Positions 8,212-18,383 of a stretch of DNA of 35,493 nucleotides are shown one piece after another. Below the pieces are notes generated by a model, which was given only the letters and a program-made list of their open reading frames with translations, searched no databases and was not told the origin of the DNA. Origin of the DNA: Xanthomonas maliensis (GTDB lineage: Bacteria; Pseudomonadota; Gammaproteobacteria; Xanthomonadales; Xanthomonadaceae); NCBI RefSeq assembly GCF_009192945.1, contig NZ_NSET01000028.1, positions 1 through 35,493 of the forward strand, in the 5' to 3' direction. The first letter of the stretch is position 1; each line of letters begins with the position of its first letter. The translations under genes were made by a program, and so were the position numbers.

Positions 8212-8234
8212 GCAGTGATTATGCCCAAGCCCGA

Positions 8235-8696
8235 TCAGCCGCGGGTGAGTCTCTCCACGGTCAGTTGCGCCGCCTGGTCGACCAGCCGCCAGGCCTGCTC
8301 GAATTCATCCTTGCCACCGGTATAGGGATCGGGAATGTCACGGCGGGTATCGATGCCGGCCCATGGCAGCCACAAGGCCAGCTTGTGCTGCAACGGCGAC
8401 GGGGCGAGCCGTTGCAGGTCGCGCAGATTGCTCTGATCGGCGCACAGCAGCCAATCGAAGTGCTCCAGATCCTCCTGCTGCACCTGGCGCGCACGCAACT
8501 GCGAGATATCCACCCCGTGGCCGCGCGCGCAGCGCACCGCACGCGCGTCGGGCGGCTCGCCGGCGTGCCAATCGCCGGTACCGGCCGAATCGACCTCGAT
8601 ATGGCGCAGGCCGGCATCCTTCAGGCGTGCACGCAAGGCGCCCTCGCCCATCGGCGAGCGGCAGATGTTGCCCAGACAGACGATCAGCAGCCTCAT
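8235..8696 (-). CDS. Low molecular weight protein-tyrosine phosphatase
   Basis: A 153-aa LMW-PTP fold enzyme that hydrolyses phosphotyrosine through a cysteinyl-phosphate. The P-loop C7LGNICR13SP and the general acid Asp123 in PDPYTGG are all present, and the length is typical. Its ATG overlaps the kdsB stop by four bases. There is no tyrosine kinase or capsule gene nearby, so a Wzb-like role in exopolysaccharide control is not supported by context; the substrate is unknown. Confidence 0.93.
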   Translation of the reverse strand: MRLLIVCLGNICRSPMGEGALRARLKDAGLRHIEVDSAGTGDWHAGEPPDARAVRCARGHGVDISQLRARQVQQEDLEHFDWLLCADQSNLRDLQRLAPSPLQHKLALWLPWAGIDTRRDIPDPYTGGKDEFEQAWRLVDQAAQLTVERLTRG

Positions 8697-9472
8697 GCTG
8701 CTGCCAACCTTGCCTGCGCCCGCTGCAGATCGTCAGGGGTATCGATCCCTGGAGGAAACTGCTCAGGCGTGACTGCCACCGCGATGCGATGACCGGCCTC
8801 CATCACGCGCAGCTGTTCCAGCGATTCGATGCGTTCGAGCATACCCGGCGACATCGCGGCGACGCGCTGCAGAAAGGCTGCGCGATAGGCGTAGATGCCG
8901 ATGTGCCGTAGCCAGGGGCCGTCGGCGGGCAACACCTCGCGCTGCTGGGCGAATGCATCCCGATCCCACGGGATCGGTGCGCGACTGAAATACAGCGCGT
9001 CCCCACCGGCGGTGCGCACCACCTTCACCACATTCGGGTCGAACAGGTCATGGGCGGTCTCCAGCGGCGCGGCCAACGTCGCCATGTCGGCGCCGGCGCG
9101 ATCGAGCAGACTGGCCACCGCACGGATGCCGGCCGCGGGCGCAAAGGGTTCATCGCCCTGCAGATTGACCACGCAGGTCTCCGCCGCCCAACCGGCGATG
9201 CGAGCGCATTCGGCCAGACGGTCGGTGCCGGACACGTGGTCGGCACGCGTCATCGCTACATGCACGTCGCTCAGCCCCTGCAACGCCTCGGCAATCCGCG
9301 CATCATCGGTCGCGACCCAGACCTCGCCCGCCCCCGCCTGCAACGCACGGTCGGCCACGTGCCGAATCATCGGCCGATCGCCCAACAGCCGCAGCGGTTT
9401 GCCAGGCAGACGAGAGGAGGCATAGCGCGCCGGAATCGCCACCACGAACGGGCCGACGGCCGATGGGGCCAT
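8693..9472 (-). CDS. kdsB: 3-deoxy-manno-octulosonate cytidylyltransferase (CMP-Kdo synthetase)
   Basis: A 259-aa cytosolic enzyme that activates Kdo with CTP to CMP-Kdo for the lipopolysaccharide inner core. The N-terminal nucleotide-binding motif [27 protein letters not shown] and LQGDEP are all conserved. I chose the ATG at 9472 because it puts the motif about 10 residues from the start, as in the family; the longer open frame would run 73 codons into the divergent promoter region. It heads the operon kdsB-phosphatase-NHL-uvrC-pgsA. The ribosome-binding site is weak. Confidence 0.95.
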   Translation of the reverse strand: MAPSAVGPFVVAIPARYASSRLPGKPLRLLGDRPMIRHVADRALQAGAGEVWVATDDARIAEALQGLSDVHVAMTRADHVSGTDRLAECARIAGWAAETCVVNLQGDEPFAPAAGIRAVASLLDRAGADMATLAAPLETAHDLFDPNVVKVVRTAGGDALYFSRAPIPWDRDAFAQQREVLPADGPWLRHIGIYAYRAAFLQRVAAMSPGMLERIESLEQLRVMEAGHRIAVAVTPEQFPPGIDTPDDLQRAQARLAAA

Positions 9473-9521
9473 GGTCGGCAAGGATGCGGAAGAGCCTGTT
9501 TGCACTTTGCGCTCACTTTGT

Positions 9522-9536
9522 TGAGAATAATTCACA
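9522..9536 (+). promoter_or_regulatory. Fur-like box upstream of the TonB receptor
   Basis: TGAGAAT-A-ATTCACA matches the 7-1-7 Fur consensus TGATAATNATTATCA at 11 of 14 defined bases. It lies 57 bp before the receptor start and 50 bp before kdsB. Iron repression of the receptor is the likely meaning; an effect on kdsB is possible. This is a by-eye match. Confidence 0.6.
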
Positions 9537-9592
9537 TTCGCCCAGCCAGCCGGACGTGTCCGGTCAGCCATCGCGCCCACCTCATTGTAGCG

Positions 9593-11719
9593 ATGCTCAT
9601 GACTTCGACCTTCCGCTCCACGCGTCGTCCGACGCTGCGTCCCCTTGTTCTGCCCATGTTGGCCGCGCTGGCCGCGCCTGTTCTTGCCCACGCCGAGGAG
9701 GGAGCCGATGCACGCACCTTGGATGCGGTGAAGGTCCAGGCCGAGCGTGCGGACGGTTACACGCTGCGCAAGTCCGACAGCGCTACCCGGCTGGCGCTGT
9801 CGCCCCTGGAAACGCCGCAGTCGATCAGCACCGTCTCGCGCCAGCAGATGGACGACTTCGCGCTCAATAACGCCAACGACGTCCTGGGACTGGCCGCCGG
9901 CGTCAATGTCGAACGGGTGGAAACCGACCGTACCTACTACACCGCGCGCGGCTTCGACATCCTCAACTTCCAGGTCGATGGTCTGGGCTTGCCGTTCACC
10001 AACGGCCTCGGCGAAGGCGACGTGGACACCGCCATCTACCAGCGCATCGACGTATTGCGGGGCGCCAACGGGTTGCTGTCTTCCACCGGCAATCCATCGG
10101 CGACCGTCAACTTCGTCCGCAAACGGCCGACCGACGCCTTCACTGGCGCACTCACGCTCAGCGGCGGCTCCTGGTCCAACCGACGTGCGGACGTGGATGT
10201 GTCGGGCCCCTTGAATGCGGCCGGCACGGTGCGCGGCCGCGTGGTCGGCGCCTGGCAGGATGGCGACAGCTACCTGGATCGCTATTCGTTGCAGAAAAAG
10301 GTGGGCTACGGCGTATTGGAGGCCGATCTCAGCGACAGCATGCTGCTGACCATCGGCGCCAGTTACCAGGACAACACACCGCGCGGCGGCATGTGGGGCG
10401 CGCTACCGCTGTACTACAGCGACGGCAGCCCGACCCACTACGCGCGCTCGACGAGTACCTCGGCCGACTGGAGTGGCTGGAACAGTACCGACAAACGCGC
10501 CTTCCTGGAGGTGCAGCAGGCGCTGGGCGGCGACTGGAGCCTGCGCGCATCGCTGAACTATCGCCGCTTCAACACCGACGGCGACTTGTTCTACGTCTAC
10601 GGCCAACCGGACCGGCAGACCGGCCTGGGATCGCTGGCCTACCCGTCCTTCTACAGCAGCGTCGAGCGGCAGAAGTACGCAGATCTGTATGTGTCGGGCA
10701 GTTTCGCGCTGGGCGGCCAGCGCCATGAGTTGGTGGCCGGGGTGAATTGGGCGTCGATCGATGCCGACCAGTTGTCGCTGTACGGCCGTGGCATCGGCAC
10801 CGCGCTGCCGCGGCTGGAAGATTGGACTGGCGACTATCCGCAGCCGGCGTTCGATGCCGGCCGCGATGGCGCCAGCTTCGACATCCTGCGCCGCACCGCC
10901 TATCTCACGGCACGCTGGCACCTGGGCGACGCACTGACGCTGATCACCGGCCTCAATCACACCCAGAGCGAAAGCAGCGGCGCCAATTATGGGCTGCAAC
11001 ACCGCTACGACGATAGCAAGACCTTGCCATTCGTCGGTGCCGTTTACGCATTCGCGCCGGACTACGCGCTGTACGCCAGCTACGCGGAAATCTTCAATCC
11101 GCAGACCGAACTGGATCGCACGTTGCGCGTCCTCGCCCCGATCACCGGCAACAACGCCGAACTGGGCATCAAGGGCCAATGGCTGGGCGGGCGGGTCAAC
11201 GCCGGGCTCGCGTTGTTCCGCGCCAAGCAGGACAACACCGCCGAGAGCGACGGCACCATCGGTGTGCTGCAGGTCTACCGCGGGATCGATGCCACCTCGA
11301 CCGGCTACGAGGCGGAGGTCTCCGGTCAACTGAGCGATGCCTGGCAGCTGAGTGCCAGCTACACCCAGCTCAGCCTGCAGGACGATCGCGGCGCCAACGT
11401 GCGGACGTACGTGCCGCGGCGCATCGCACGACTCGCGACCACCTATCGCATCCCCGGCTGGGAACAGCTGCGCGTCGGTGCCAACGTGCGCTGGCAGGAG
11501 GCCGTCTCGCGTGTACAGGACGCCGGACCAGGCATCATCCGCCAGCCTAGCTACGCGCTGCTTGGCCTGATGGCTGCCTACGACGTCAGCCCGCAGTTCA
11601 CTGCCAGCCTCAACCTCAACAACGTCACCGACCGCCGCTACATCAACAGTCTGTATTGGGATCAGGGCTACTACGGCGCCGGACGCAACTGGTGGCTGGC
11701 ATTGAACTACCGGTTCTGA
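9593..11719 (+). CDS. TonB-dependent siderophore receptor
   Basis: A 708-aa outer-membrane receptor. A basic N-terminus and hydrophobic core ending in AHA at about residue 34 make a signal peptide. A probable TonB box (TLDAVKVQ, 42-49) is followed by the plug domain ([48 protein letters not shown]), then a 22-strand-type barrel ending in Phe. It fits the FpvA/FhuE-like siderophore receptor group; no N-terminal STN signalling domain is present, so surface signalling to a sigma factor is unlikely. The ligand cannot be told. ATG at 9599 is an alternative start; neither has a good ribosome-binding site. A Fur-like box lies upstream. It is the only plus-strand gene between two minus-strand envelope operons. 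Confidence 0.92.
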   Translation: MLMTSTFRSTRRPTLRPLVLPMLAALAAPVLAHAEEGADARTLDAVKVQAERADGYTLRKSDSATRLALSPLETPQSISTVSRQQMDDFALNNANDVLGLAAGVNVERVETDRTYYTARGFDILNFQVDGLGLPFTNGLGEGDVDTAIYQRIDVLRGANGLLSSTGNPSATVNFVRKRPTDAFTGALTLSGGSWSNRRADVDVSGPLNAAGTVRGRVVGAWQDGDSYLDRYSLQKKVGYGVLEADLSDSMLLTIGASYQDNTPRGGMWGALPLYYSDGSPTHYARSTSTSADWSGWNSTDKRAFLEVQQALGGDWSLRASLNYRRFNTDGDLFYVYGQPDRQTGLGSLAYPSFYSSVERQKYADLYVSGSFALGGQRHELVAGVNWASIDADQLSLYGRGIGTALPRLEDWTGDYPQPAFDAGRDGASFDILRRTAYLTARWHLGDALTLITGLNHTQSESSGANYGLQHRYDDSKTLPFVGAVYAFAPDYALYASYAEIFNPQTELDRTLRVLAPITGNNAELGIKGQWLGGRVNAGLALFRAKQDNTAESDGTIGVLQVYRGIDATSTGYEAEVSGQLSDAWQLSASYTQLSLQDDRGANVRTYVPRRIARLATTYRIPGWEQLRVGANVRWQEAVSRVQDAGPGIIRQPSYALLGLMAAYDVSPQFTASLNLNNVTDRRYINSLYWDQGYYGAGRNWWLALNYRF

Positions 11720-11800
11720 GCGGACGGCGACGAGGACGCGCGACAGATCGACCGCAGGCTGCGCGACAGCGGCCTGCTCCGACCGCCATCTGATCTCGAT

Positions 11801-12832
11801 TCAGCCGGGACCGCGCTTGCCCAGCTTCTCCAACCGATCCAGCAACGCCACCCAGAATGCGGCCGGCAGCTCGGCCTTGAGCGGCACGCTATAGAGCCAC
11901 TCGTCGGCGAACGGGCGGCACTTGACCGCGTCCTTCTCGGTCATCAGCACCGGCAGGCGACTGCCGAAACTGAAATCGCTGGCGCGGTAGACGTGGTGAT
12001 CAGGAAACGCATGCGGCACCACACCGATGCCTTGCGCGCGCAGCATGGCGAAAAAGCGCTCCGGATTGGCAATGCCGGCCACCGCGTGCACACGCTGGCC
12101 CGTCAGCATGCGTAGCGGCTGCGCGCGCTTGCCATCCATCGGCTGCACGCTGTCGATGCTCAGACGCATGTGCCATTCACCGAAACCGGCATCGGTATCG
12201 GCAGCGGCGGTCTCGCTGTCCTGTCCCAGATTGACCACGCGGAAGTCGCACTCCTGCGCACGCGCGGCCGGTTCGCGCAGTGGCCCGGCCGGTAGCAGGC
12301 GACCATTGCCATAGCGACGTCGGCCATCGACGACCTCGATCTCGACATCGCGCGCCAGCCGATAGTGTTGCAGCCCGTCGTCGCAGACCACGATGTCGCA
12401 TCCCGCCGCGACCAGCGCGCGTGCTGCGGCCAGGCGGTCGGCATCCACGCGCACGCGCACGCCAGTCTTCCAGGCGATCAAGGCCGGCTCGTCGCCGGTC
12501 AGCGCGACCGGCGTGTCGGCCTCCACCCAGCGCGCCTGATCGGCCTGCTCGCGCCCATAGCCGCGACTGGCGACGCCTGGCGTCCAGCCGGCCTGCTGCA
12601 GGCGCGCGACCAAGGCAATGGTCAACGGGGTCTTGCCGGTCCCGCCAGCGGTGACATTGCCGACCACCACGACCGGCACGGGCACTTCGTGGCGCTTGAA
12701 CCAGCCGCGGCGATACAAGCCACGGCGCAGCGCGATCGCTGCGCCGTAGACCGGCGCCAGCAGGCGCGCCGGCAGCGGCACCGCGGTATTGCCATACCAG
12801 TAGCCCGGCGTGCGGGCGCCGCGCCTGCTCAT
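11801..12832 (-). CDS. lpxK: Tetraacyldisaccharide 4'-kinase
   Basis: A 343-aa inner-membrane-associated kinase that phosphorylates the lipid A disaccharide precursor at the 4' position. An N-terminal membrane-contacting helix ([19 protein letters not shown]) precedes the P-loop [11 protein letters not shown] near residue 60, and length is typical. It is the last gene of the comEC-exbB-exbD-msbA-lpxK run, and its ATG overlaps the msbA stop by four bases. The msbA-lpxK pair is conserved widely in gammaproteobacteria. It converges with the TonB receptor across an 81-nt gap. Confidence 0.96.
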   Translation of the reverse strand: MSRRGARTPGYWYGNTAVPLPARLLAPVYGAAIALRRGLYRRGWFKRHEVPVPVVVVGNVTAGGTGKTPLTIALVARLQQAGWTPGVASRGYGREQADQARWVEADTPVALTGDEPALIAWKTGVRVRVDADRLAAARALVAAGCDIVVCDDGLQHYRLARDVEIEVVDGRRRYGNGRLLPAGPLREPAARAQECDFRVVNLGQDSETAAADTDAGFGEWHMRLSIDSVQPMDGKRAQPLRMLTGQRVHAVAGIANPERFFAMLRAQGIGVVPHAFPDHHVYRASDFSFGSRLPVLMTEKDAVKCRPFADEWLYSVPLKAELPAAFWVALLDRLEKLGKRGPG

Positions 12833-14598
12833 GCCTGACGTTCGCGGAACTGCATGCCGTGCAGGTGCGAGTAGAGCCCGCCCAGCGCCAACAGCTCGTC
12901 GTGGGTGCCGCGCTCGACGATCCGCCCCTGGTCCATCACCAGCACCTGGTCGGCATGCTCGATGGTCGACAGCCGATGGGCAATCACCAAAGTGGTGCGG
13001 TCCGGCATCAGGTTGTGCAGGGCGTCCTGCACCAGACGCTCGGACTCGTTGTCCAGTGCCGCGGTGGCCTCGTCGAGAATCAGGATCGGTGCATCCTTCA
13101 GCATGGCCCTGGCGATCGCCAGCCGCTGACGCTGGCCACCGGAAAGTCGCCCGCCCTTGGTCCCGACCTCGGCCTGCAATCCTTCCGGCAATTGCGCCAC
13201 GAACTCCATCGCGTTGGCGCCGTGAATGGCGCGCTCGAGTTGTTCGCGGCTGGATTGGCGCATTTCGCCATAGGCGACGTTGTCGGCGATGCTGCCATCG
13301 AACAACATCACCTGCTGCCCGACCAATGCGATCTGGCGGCGCAGATCCGCCAGCGAGTAAGCCTGCAGCGGATGGCCGTCGAGCAGGATCTGACCGGCTT
13401 CCGGCTCGTAGAAGCGCGGAATCAACTTGATCAAGCTGGACTTGCCGCTCCCGGAGCGACCGACGATGGCCGTGACCGTTCCCGGCTGGGCGACAAAGCT
13501 GACCTCGGCCAATGCCGGCGTGGACTGACCCGGATAGCGCGCGGTGACCGCGCGAAATTCGATTTGACCACGGGCGCGTTGCAGGGCAACCGTCCCCTGG
13601 TCGGGCTCATCCGGACTGTCCAGCACCGAGAACAGGCGCTCGGCCGAGGCCAGTCCACGTTGCACCATGTTCTGCACATTGGTGAGCTGTTTCAAGCCGG
13701 GAATGATCGTCAGCATCGAGGTCATCAACACCACGAAGTCGCCGGCCGTCAGCCGCCCGGCCAACGCCTGCGCGCCAGCGACGAACAGCAGCGCCGACAA
13801 GCCGATCGCACCGATCATCTGCACGGTGGCGGTGGAAATGCCGCGGGTGGATTCGACCTTCATCGCCAGCTGCAGATTGCGGTCGGCCAGCGCCGAATAA
13901 CGTTCCATCTCGCTCTGCTGGGCGCCGTAGATCTTGACCTCCTGGTGGCTGGACAGGGTCTGGTCGGCCGCCTGCAACAGATGCGCCCCGCTCTCCTGGA
14001 TCTTGTGGCTGATGCGCCGGTAGCGCCGCGCAACCTTGTCCATGACCCAGGCCAGCACCGGTGCCAGCACCAGGATGGTCAGCGTCACCTGCCAGCTATG
14101 CCACAGCATCAGCGCCAACGCGCCGATGACTTGCAACGACTGTTGGATCATCACCTTGACCGCATCCACCGCCGCTTGGGCGACCTGGTCGGAATCCGAG
14201 CCCAGGCGTATCAGCATCGACGGCACCGGCTCGGTATCGAAGCGCGAGCCCGGCAGGCGCAGATACTTGGACATCACCTTGACGCGCATATCGCGGGCAA
14301 CGCTGCGCGCCGACTTGCCCATCGCCATGTCGGTGATGTAACCGGCCACGCCACGCACCAGGAACAGCAGGATGATCTGCACCGGCAGCCAGCGGCTGAT
14401 CTCGGCGTTCTTGTAGATGAAGGTTTCGTCGGTGATCGGCTTCATCAGCGCCAGGAAGCCGGTGGTGCCAGCGGCTTCCACCAGCGCGGCGATCAACGCG
14501 GCAAACAACAACAGCCGATACGGCTTGGCGAACGCCAACAAGCGACGATAGGTGTGCCAGGACGATCCTGGCACCTGGGACTGGGGCGATTGACTCAC
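12829..14598 (-). CDS. msbA: Lipid A export ATP-binding/permease protein MsbA
   Basis: A 589-aa ABC half-transporter, active as a homodimer, that flips core-lipid A across the inner membrane. The transmembrane domain covers about 25-320. The nucleotide-binding domain has Walker [10 protein letters not shown] (380-388), signature LSGGQ (485-489), Walker B ILILDE (505-510) and the switch His in VIAHRLST. The start codon is GTG, sharing four bases (GTGA) with the exbD stop, so translation is coupled. Its placement before lpxK supports MsbA over other exporters. Confidence 0.95.
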   Translation of the reverse strand: MSQSPQSQVPGSSWHTYRRLLAFAKPYRLLLFAALIAALVEAAGTTGFLALMKPITDETFIYKNAEISRWLPVQIILLFLVRGVAGYITDMAMGKSARSVARDMRVKVMSKYLRLPGSRFDTEPVPSMLIRLGSDSDQVAQAAVDAVKVMIQQSLQVIGALALMLWHSWQVTLTILVLAPVLAWVMDKVARRYRRISHKIQESGAHLLQAADQTLSSHQEVKIYGAQQSEMERYSALADRNLQLAMKVESTRGISTATVQMIGAIGLSALLFVAGAQALAGRLTAGDFVVLMTSMLTIIPGLKQLTNVQNMVQRGLASAERLFSVLDSPDEPDQGTVALQRARGQIEFRAVTARYPGQSTPALAEVSFVAQPGTVTAIVGRSGSGKSSLIKLIPRFYEPEAGQILLDGHPLQAYSLADLRRQIALVGQQVMLFDGSIADNVAYGEMRQSSREQLERAIHGANAMEFVAQLPEGLQAEVGTKGGRLSGGQRQRLAIARAMLKDAPILILDEATAALDNESERLVQDALHNLMPDRTTLVIAHRLSTIEHADQVLVMDQGRIVERGTHDELLALGGLYSHLHGMQFRERQA

Positions 14599-15032
14599 TG
14601 ACGGGTTCCGTTCTTGCCGGCTTCAGGCGCGGTGGCGATGGCGATGCGGCGGAAGCCAAGCTGGCCCAGCGCGTCCTGGGCGGTGACCACCGCCTGATAC
14701 GGCGTGCGCGCATCGGCCCGCATCAGCACGGTCTGCTCGCGATCGTCGCCGGCCACCTGCGCGATGGTTTGCTTGAGCGACTCCACATCGGTGCGCAGCA
14801 CTTCCTGATCGTTGATGAAGTAGCGTCCGTCGGCGTTCACCAACACGCTCAGCGAACGCGGCGGTGTGCCGGTGTGCTGGTCGCTGGCGGTCGGCAGCTG
14901 CAGCTGCAGCGTGGAACGGGCGTCGAAGGTCGTGGTCACCACGAAGAAGATGATGAGGACGAGGATGACGTCGATCAATGGCACCAGATCGATGTGCGGT
15001 TCGTCCTGGCCCCGGTCGCTGCCGATGCGCAT
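14595..15032 (-). CDS. exbD: ExbD/TolR family biopolymer transport protein
   Basis: A 145-aa single-span inner-membrane protein. The helix IDLVPLIDVILVLIIFFVV (about 14-32) contains the aspartate essential for proton-driven force transfer in this family, and the remainder is a periplasmic domain. With ExbB it would energise TonB-dependent receptors such as the one at 9593-11719, although no tonB gene lies in this window. It starts 4 nt after the exbB stop. Confidence 0.93.
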   Translation of the reverse strand: MRIGSDRGQDEPHIDLVPLIDVILVLIIFFVVTTTFDARSTLQLQLPTASDQHTGTPPRSLSVLVNADGRYFINDQEVLRTDVESLKQTIAQVAGDDREQTVLMRADARTPYQAVVTAQDALGQLGFRRIAIATAPEAGKNGTRQ

Positions 15033-15036
15033 CCGT

Positions 15037-15699
15037 TCAACCCTTCGCCATCGCCGGCGCGGCGCTGGGGGGGGCGGCTACCGCTGCCGGTACCGGGCCG
15101 CGGCCGTCCAGGGTGTCCAGCAACAACGTGGCCTCCTGCTCCATCTCGATCACGTATCCGGCGATGCGCCCCTTGAAGAAGCGATGCGCCATCAGCGCGG
15201 GCACGGCGATGATCATGCCGGTGGCGGTGCACACCAGGGCCTTGCCGATGCCGCCGGCCAGTTGGTTCACATCGCCCACGCCATGGTCGAGGATGCCCAG
15301 GAACATCTGGATCATGCCGACCACCGTACCCAGCAAGCCCAACAGCGGGCCGGCCGACGCGATGGTGCCCAAGGCATTGAGGAAGCGCTCCATCCGGTGC
15401 ACCAGATGGCGGCCGGTGTCTTCGATGCGCTCGCGGATCAATTCGCGCGGGCGTTCACGCACCTCCAGCGCCGCCGCCAGCAAGGCGCCCAACGGCGAAT
15501 TGCGCCGCAGCGACTCGATATGGCTGGGATCGAGCTTGCCACGCGCGGCCCAGTTGCGGACCTCCTCGCCCAGCCCGGGCGGGGCCACCTCGTTGCGACG
15601 CAGGGCCCACAAACGCTCCAGCACGATCGCCAGGGCGATGACGCCCAACAGCAGCAACGGCGCCATGGGCCAACCGCCTGCCTTGACCAGCTCCAACAC
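15037..15699 (-). CDS. exbB: ExbB/TolQ/MotA family proton channel protein
   Basis: A 220-aa protein with an N-terminal membrane helix (MAPLLLLGVIALAIVLERLW) and the family core with two further helices (GPLLGLLGTVVGMIQMF; ALVCTATGMIIAVPALMAHRFF). It forms the channel that harvests proton motive force with ExbD. I chose the GTG at 15699: a GGAGG lies 9 nt upstream and the protein then begins directly with VLELVKAGGW, as expected; the longer open frame adds 53 unlikely residues overlapping comEC. The C-terminus is Ala/Pro-rich. Confidence 0.93.
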   Translation of the reverse strand: MLELVKAGGWPMAPLLLLGVIALAIVLERLWALRRNEVAPPGLGEEVRNWAARGKLDPSHIESLRRNSPLGALLAAALEVRERPRELIRERIEDTGRHLVHRMERFLNALGTIASAGPLLGLLGTVVGMIQMFLGILDHGVGDVNQLAGGIGKALVCTATGMIIAVPALMAHRFFKGRIAGYVIEMEQEATLLLDTLDGRGPVPAAVAAPPSAAPAMAKG

Positions 15700-15727
15700 G
15701 ATGTGAGTCCTCCGGCAACAGGGCCGC

Positions 15728-18133
15728 CTATTCGCTGGGCGATAGGATAGCAGCCGACCGCCGCCGTTCCGCAGCATCCCACAGCCGCGCCTGCCAGCGT
15801 CGCCGTTCGCGGACCTGGAGACCGTCGCGTCCCAGCCAGATCCGGATCGCGCCGACATCTGCCGTGTTCAGTACCTCGGCGCCGGCGTGCTGCCATCGCC
15901 GCACGACGTCGGCGCGTGGATGCCCGAAACGGTTGCCATCCCCCGCCGATACCACCGCCAGCCGAGCGCCGGCGGCCTGAACGAAGCGAGGATAGGAGCC
16001 ATCCGCACTGCCATGATGGGGCACGAGCACCACATCGGCGCGCAGGTCTGCCGGCGCAGCCCCCAACAAGCGCCGCTCGACGATCTCTCCGATATCGCCC
16101 GGTAGCAACACGCTGCCATGACGGGTCTCCACCCGCAGCACGCAACTGGACTGATTCCGCAAGTAAGGAAAATCTGCGATCGGATGCAGAAAGCGAAAGC
16201 GCACCTCGTCCCACTCCCACTGCGTACCGGCATGACAGCGCTGACTGACATCCAGCGGCGCCATCGGGGGTGCGAACGTCGCTTGCGACGGCAAGGCTGC
16301 GCGGACCGATGCATAACCTCCCGCATGGTCGGCATCGGCGTGGCTCAGCACGATCGCATCGAGCCGACGAACACCCAGTGCCCGCAGCGCCGGCACGACC
16401 ACGCGTTCGCCGGCATCAAAGCCATCGCGTACGGCCGGGCCGGTATCCACCAGGATGGCATGGCGCTGGGTCCGTACCAGGACCGCCAGCCCCTGCCCGA
16501 CGTCGAGCACCTGGACGTCGGCCTCGCCCATCGCCGGCAGGGCCCGATCCGGCCACAACAGCGGCAGCCACAGCAGCAACGCCAAGGGCCTGCACGGCGT
16601 CCCGCGCGGCATCAGCAGCCAAAATGCCCCGAACAACGCCGCCAGCAGCGCCGGCCCATCGGCCTCAGGCACCCACCACAACGCGGCAGGCGACTGCGCC
16701 AGCCAGACGAACCCCGGCCAGGACAGTTCGAAACACCAGCCGGCCAGTTGCCAGGCCCACACCCCGGTGCCCGGCAGGATCGCCTCAAGACCGGTTCCCA
16801 ATAGCGCCAGTGGGACCACGACCAAGGTCCACCACGGAATAGCCAGCAAATTGGCCAGTGGCCCCACCAGCGACGCCTGGCCGAACAGACTGACCGTCAA
16901 CGGCAACAAGCCAATCGTGGCGACCGCCTGCGCTGACAGAAAGCCCCGCAGCATGGACGTATCGTCTGCGGGCAGGCACCAGACCAGCCAGGCCACGCCG
17001 GCGAAACTCAACCAGAATCCAGCGACCAGTACGCTCAACGGATCCCAGATCAGCACCGCCAACAATGCCAGCGCAAGAATGTGCACGGTGCTGGCACGCC
17101 GCCGTGCGATACGGGCCAACGCGACCACGGCAATCATCAACACGGTGCGTACCGTCGGCAACGCGAGTCCGGCGACCACGGCATAGCCCGAGGCGGCCAG
17201 CATCGCGGTGAGTGCCGACGCATGCAGCCTGGGCAGCCACGTGCCCAGGCGCGGCAGGCAGCGCCAGACACAGGCGACCAGCATTGCAAAAAAAGCGGCG
17301 ACCAGGCCGACGTGGAACCCAGAGATCGCGATCAGGTGACTGAGCCCGGTGGCGCGCAGGGTGTTCCACGACGCGTCGTCCAGACCACGCGTATCGCCCA
17401 GGGCCAGCGCCCGAAGATAGGGCGAGGCCGGTCCGGTCACCTGCTCGGCAATCCGTTGCGACATGCGCTCGCGCCAGGCATCGATCCCGTGTGGTGGACG
17501 CGACGCCCGTGCGCTCGTGGGGACGCGGACATAGCCACTGGCGACGGTACCGATCGCCAATGCCTGGCGCTCGGCGTCAAACCCGCCGGGGTTGCGCAGC
17601 CCCCGCGGCGCGCGCAGCTTGAGCCGGAACTGCCAATGTGCCCCGGCCCGCAGAGCACTCCGCGGGCCGATCTGCTGCGCGTCGAAGTCGTCGTACCAGG
17701 ACACCTGCAACAGGCGGCCGCGTAAGGCGGGTGGTTGATCCACGGTATCGTCGATACGCAGTTGGAACCGCGTGCGCCGCGGCTCGGCCTGCGGCAGACC
17801 GATGACCTGGCCACGCACGACGAACTCCCTGCCCTCCGCAGCGGGCTGCAGCTGCGCGCGCAAGGTCTGGCGTGCTTGCCAACCGGCATGCGCGATCCCT
17901 GCCAGACACGCGATCACTATCAGTGCAACACGCGATCGACGCCAACAGACGGCAGCAATCGCGCCGATCAGCGCCAGCGCGGCACACCCCAACAGAACTG
18001 CCACGGGTGGCAGCCGCGGCAACCACAGCACGCCGACCACACCGACCAGCATGGCGGCGGCGACGGCAGCGGCCGGCACGTGTTGCACCGTGCCGTCGTG
18101 TGCCACTGCCGTCGCCGTTGCCGTGCGCTCCAT
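15728..18133 (-). CDS. comEC: DNA internalization-related competence protein ComEC/Rec2
   Basis: An 801-aa polytopic inner-membrane protein that passes single-stranded DNA into the cytoplasm during transformation. N-terminal membrane segments and a DUF4131-type domain are followed by the Competence channel domain (SHLIAISGFHVGLVAAFFAML). A C-terminal metallo-beta-lactamase-like domain has the metal motif SHADADHAGG and LVPHHGS. I prefer ATG 18133, preceded by a purine-rich AGCGGGGA, over a GTG nine codons upstream. It starts the envelope operon, with exbB 28 nt downstream. Association with msbA/exbBD is a common genomic arrangement and need not mean a shared function. Confidence 0.95.
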   Translation of the reverse strand: MERTATATAVAHDGTVQHVPAAAVAAAMLVGVVGVLWLPRLPPVAVLLGCAALALIGAIAAVCWRRSRVALIVIACLAGIAHAGWQARQTLRAQLQPAAEGREFVVRGQVIGLPQAEPRRTRFQLRIDDTVDQPPALRGRLLQVSWYDDFDAQQIGPRSALRAGAHWQFRLKLRAPRGLRNPGGFDAERQALAIGTVASGYVRVPTSARASRPPHGIDAWRERMSQRIAEQVTGPASPYLRALALGDTRGLDDASWNTLRATGLSHLIAISGFHVGLVAAFFAMLVACVWRCLPRLGTWLPRLHASALTAMLAASGYAVVAGLALPTVRTVLMIAVVALARIARRRASTVHILALALLAVLIWDPLSVLVAGFWLSFAGVAWLVWCLPADDTSMLRGFLSAQAVATIGLLPLTVSLFGQASLVGPLANLLAIPWWTLVVVPLALLGTGLEAILPGTGVWAWQLAGWCFELSWPGFVWLAQSPAALWWVPEADGPALLAALFGAFWLLMPRGTPCRPLALLLWLPLLWPDRALPAMGEADVQVLDVGQGLAVLVRTQRHAILVDTGPAVRDGFDAGERVVVPALRALGVRRLDAIVLSHADADHAGGYASVRAALPSQATFAPPMAPLDVSQRCHAGTQWEWDEVRFRFLHPIADFPYLRNQSSCVLRVETRHGSVLLPGDIGEIVERRLLGAAPADLRADVVLVPHHGSADGSYPRFVQAAGARLAVVSAGDGNRFGHPRADVVRRWQHAGAEVLNTADVGAIRIWLGRDGLQVRERRRWQARLWDAAERRRSAAILSPSE

Positions 18134-18383
18134 CGCGTCCCCGCTGCTTCCCTGCCACACGGATCACGCTACCGGGAGCCCAGGCACCGCGACAGCAGGC
18201 GAGTGCGCAGTAGTGGGTAGGACTTTGTCGCGCCAAGCGCAGGGCAATGCCAGCACTCGTCACTGCGCTCGACCATCACCTCCGAAGCCGCCCACCAGCG
18301 CTCTACACAGCAATGCCCCATCATCGCCTCAGATTCATCCCCACACGGCTAGGCTGATGCGCTGGTTCTTCAGGAGTCCTCCG

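Noticed and set aside
9050..9592. N-terminal extension of the TonB receptor frame by 181 codons
   Set aside because: It overlaps kdsB on the other strand; the signal peptide begins at 9593, so the extension is not translated.
12859..14601. 580-aa open frame on the plus strand
   Set aside because: Antisense shadow of msbA, rich in Gln/His/Arg with no recognisable domain.
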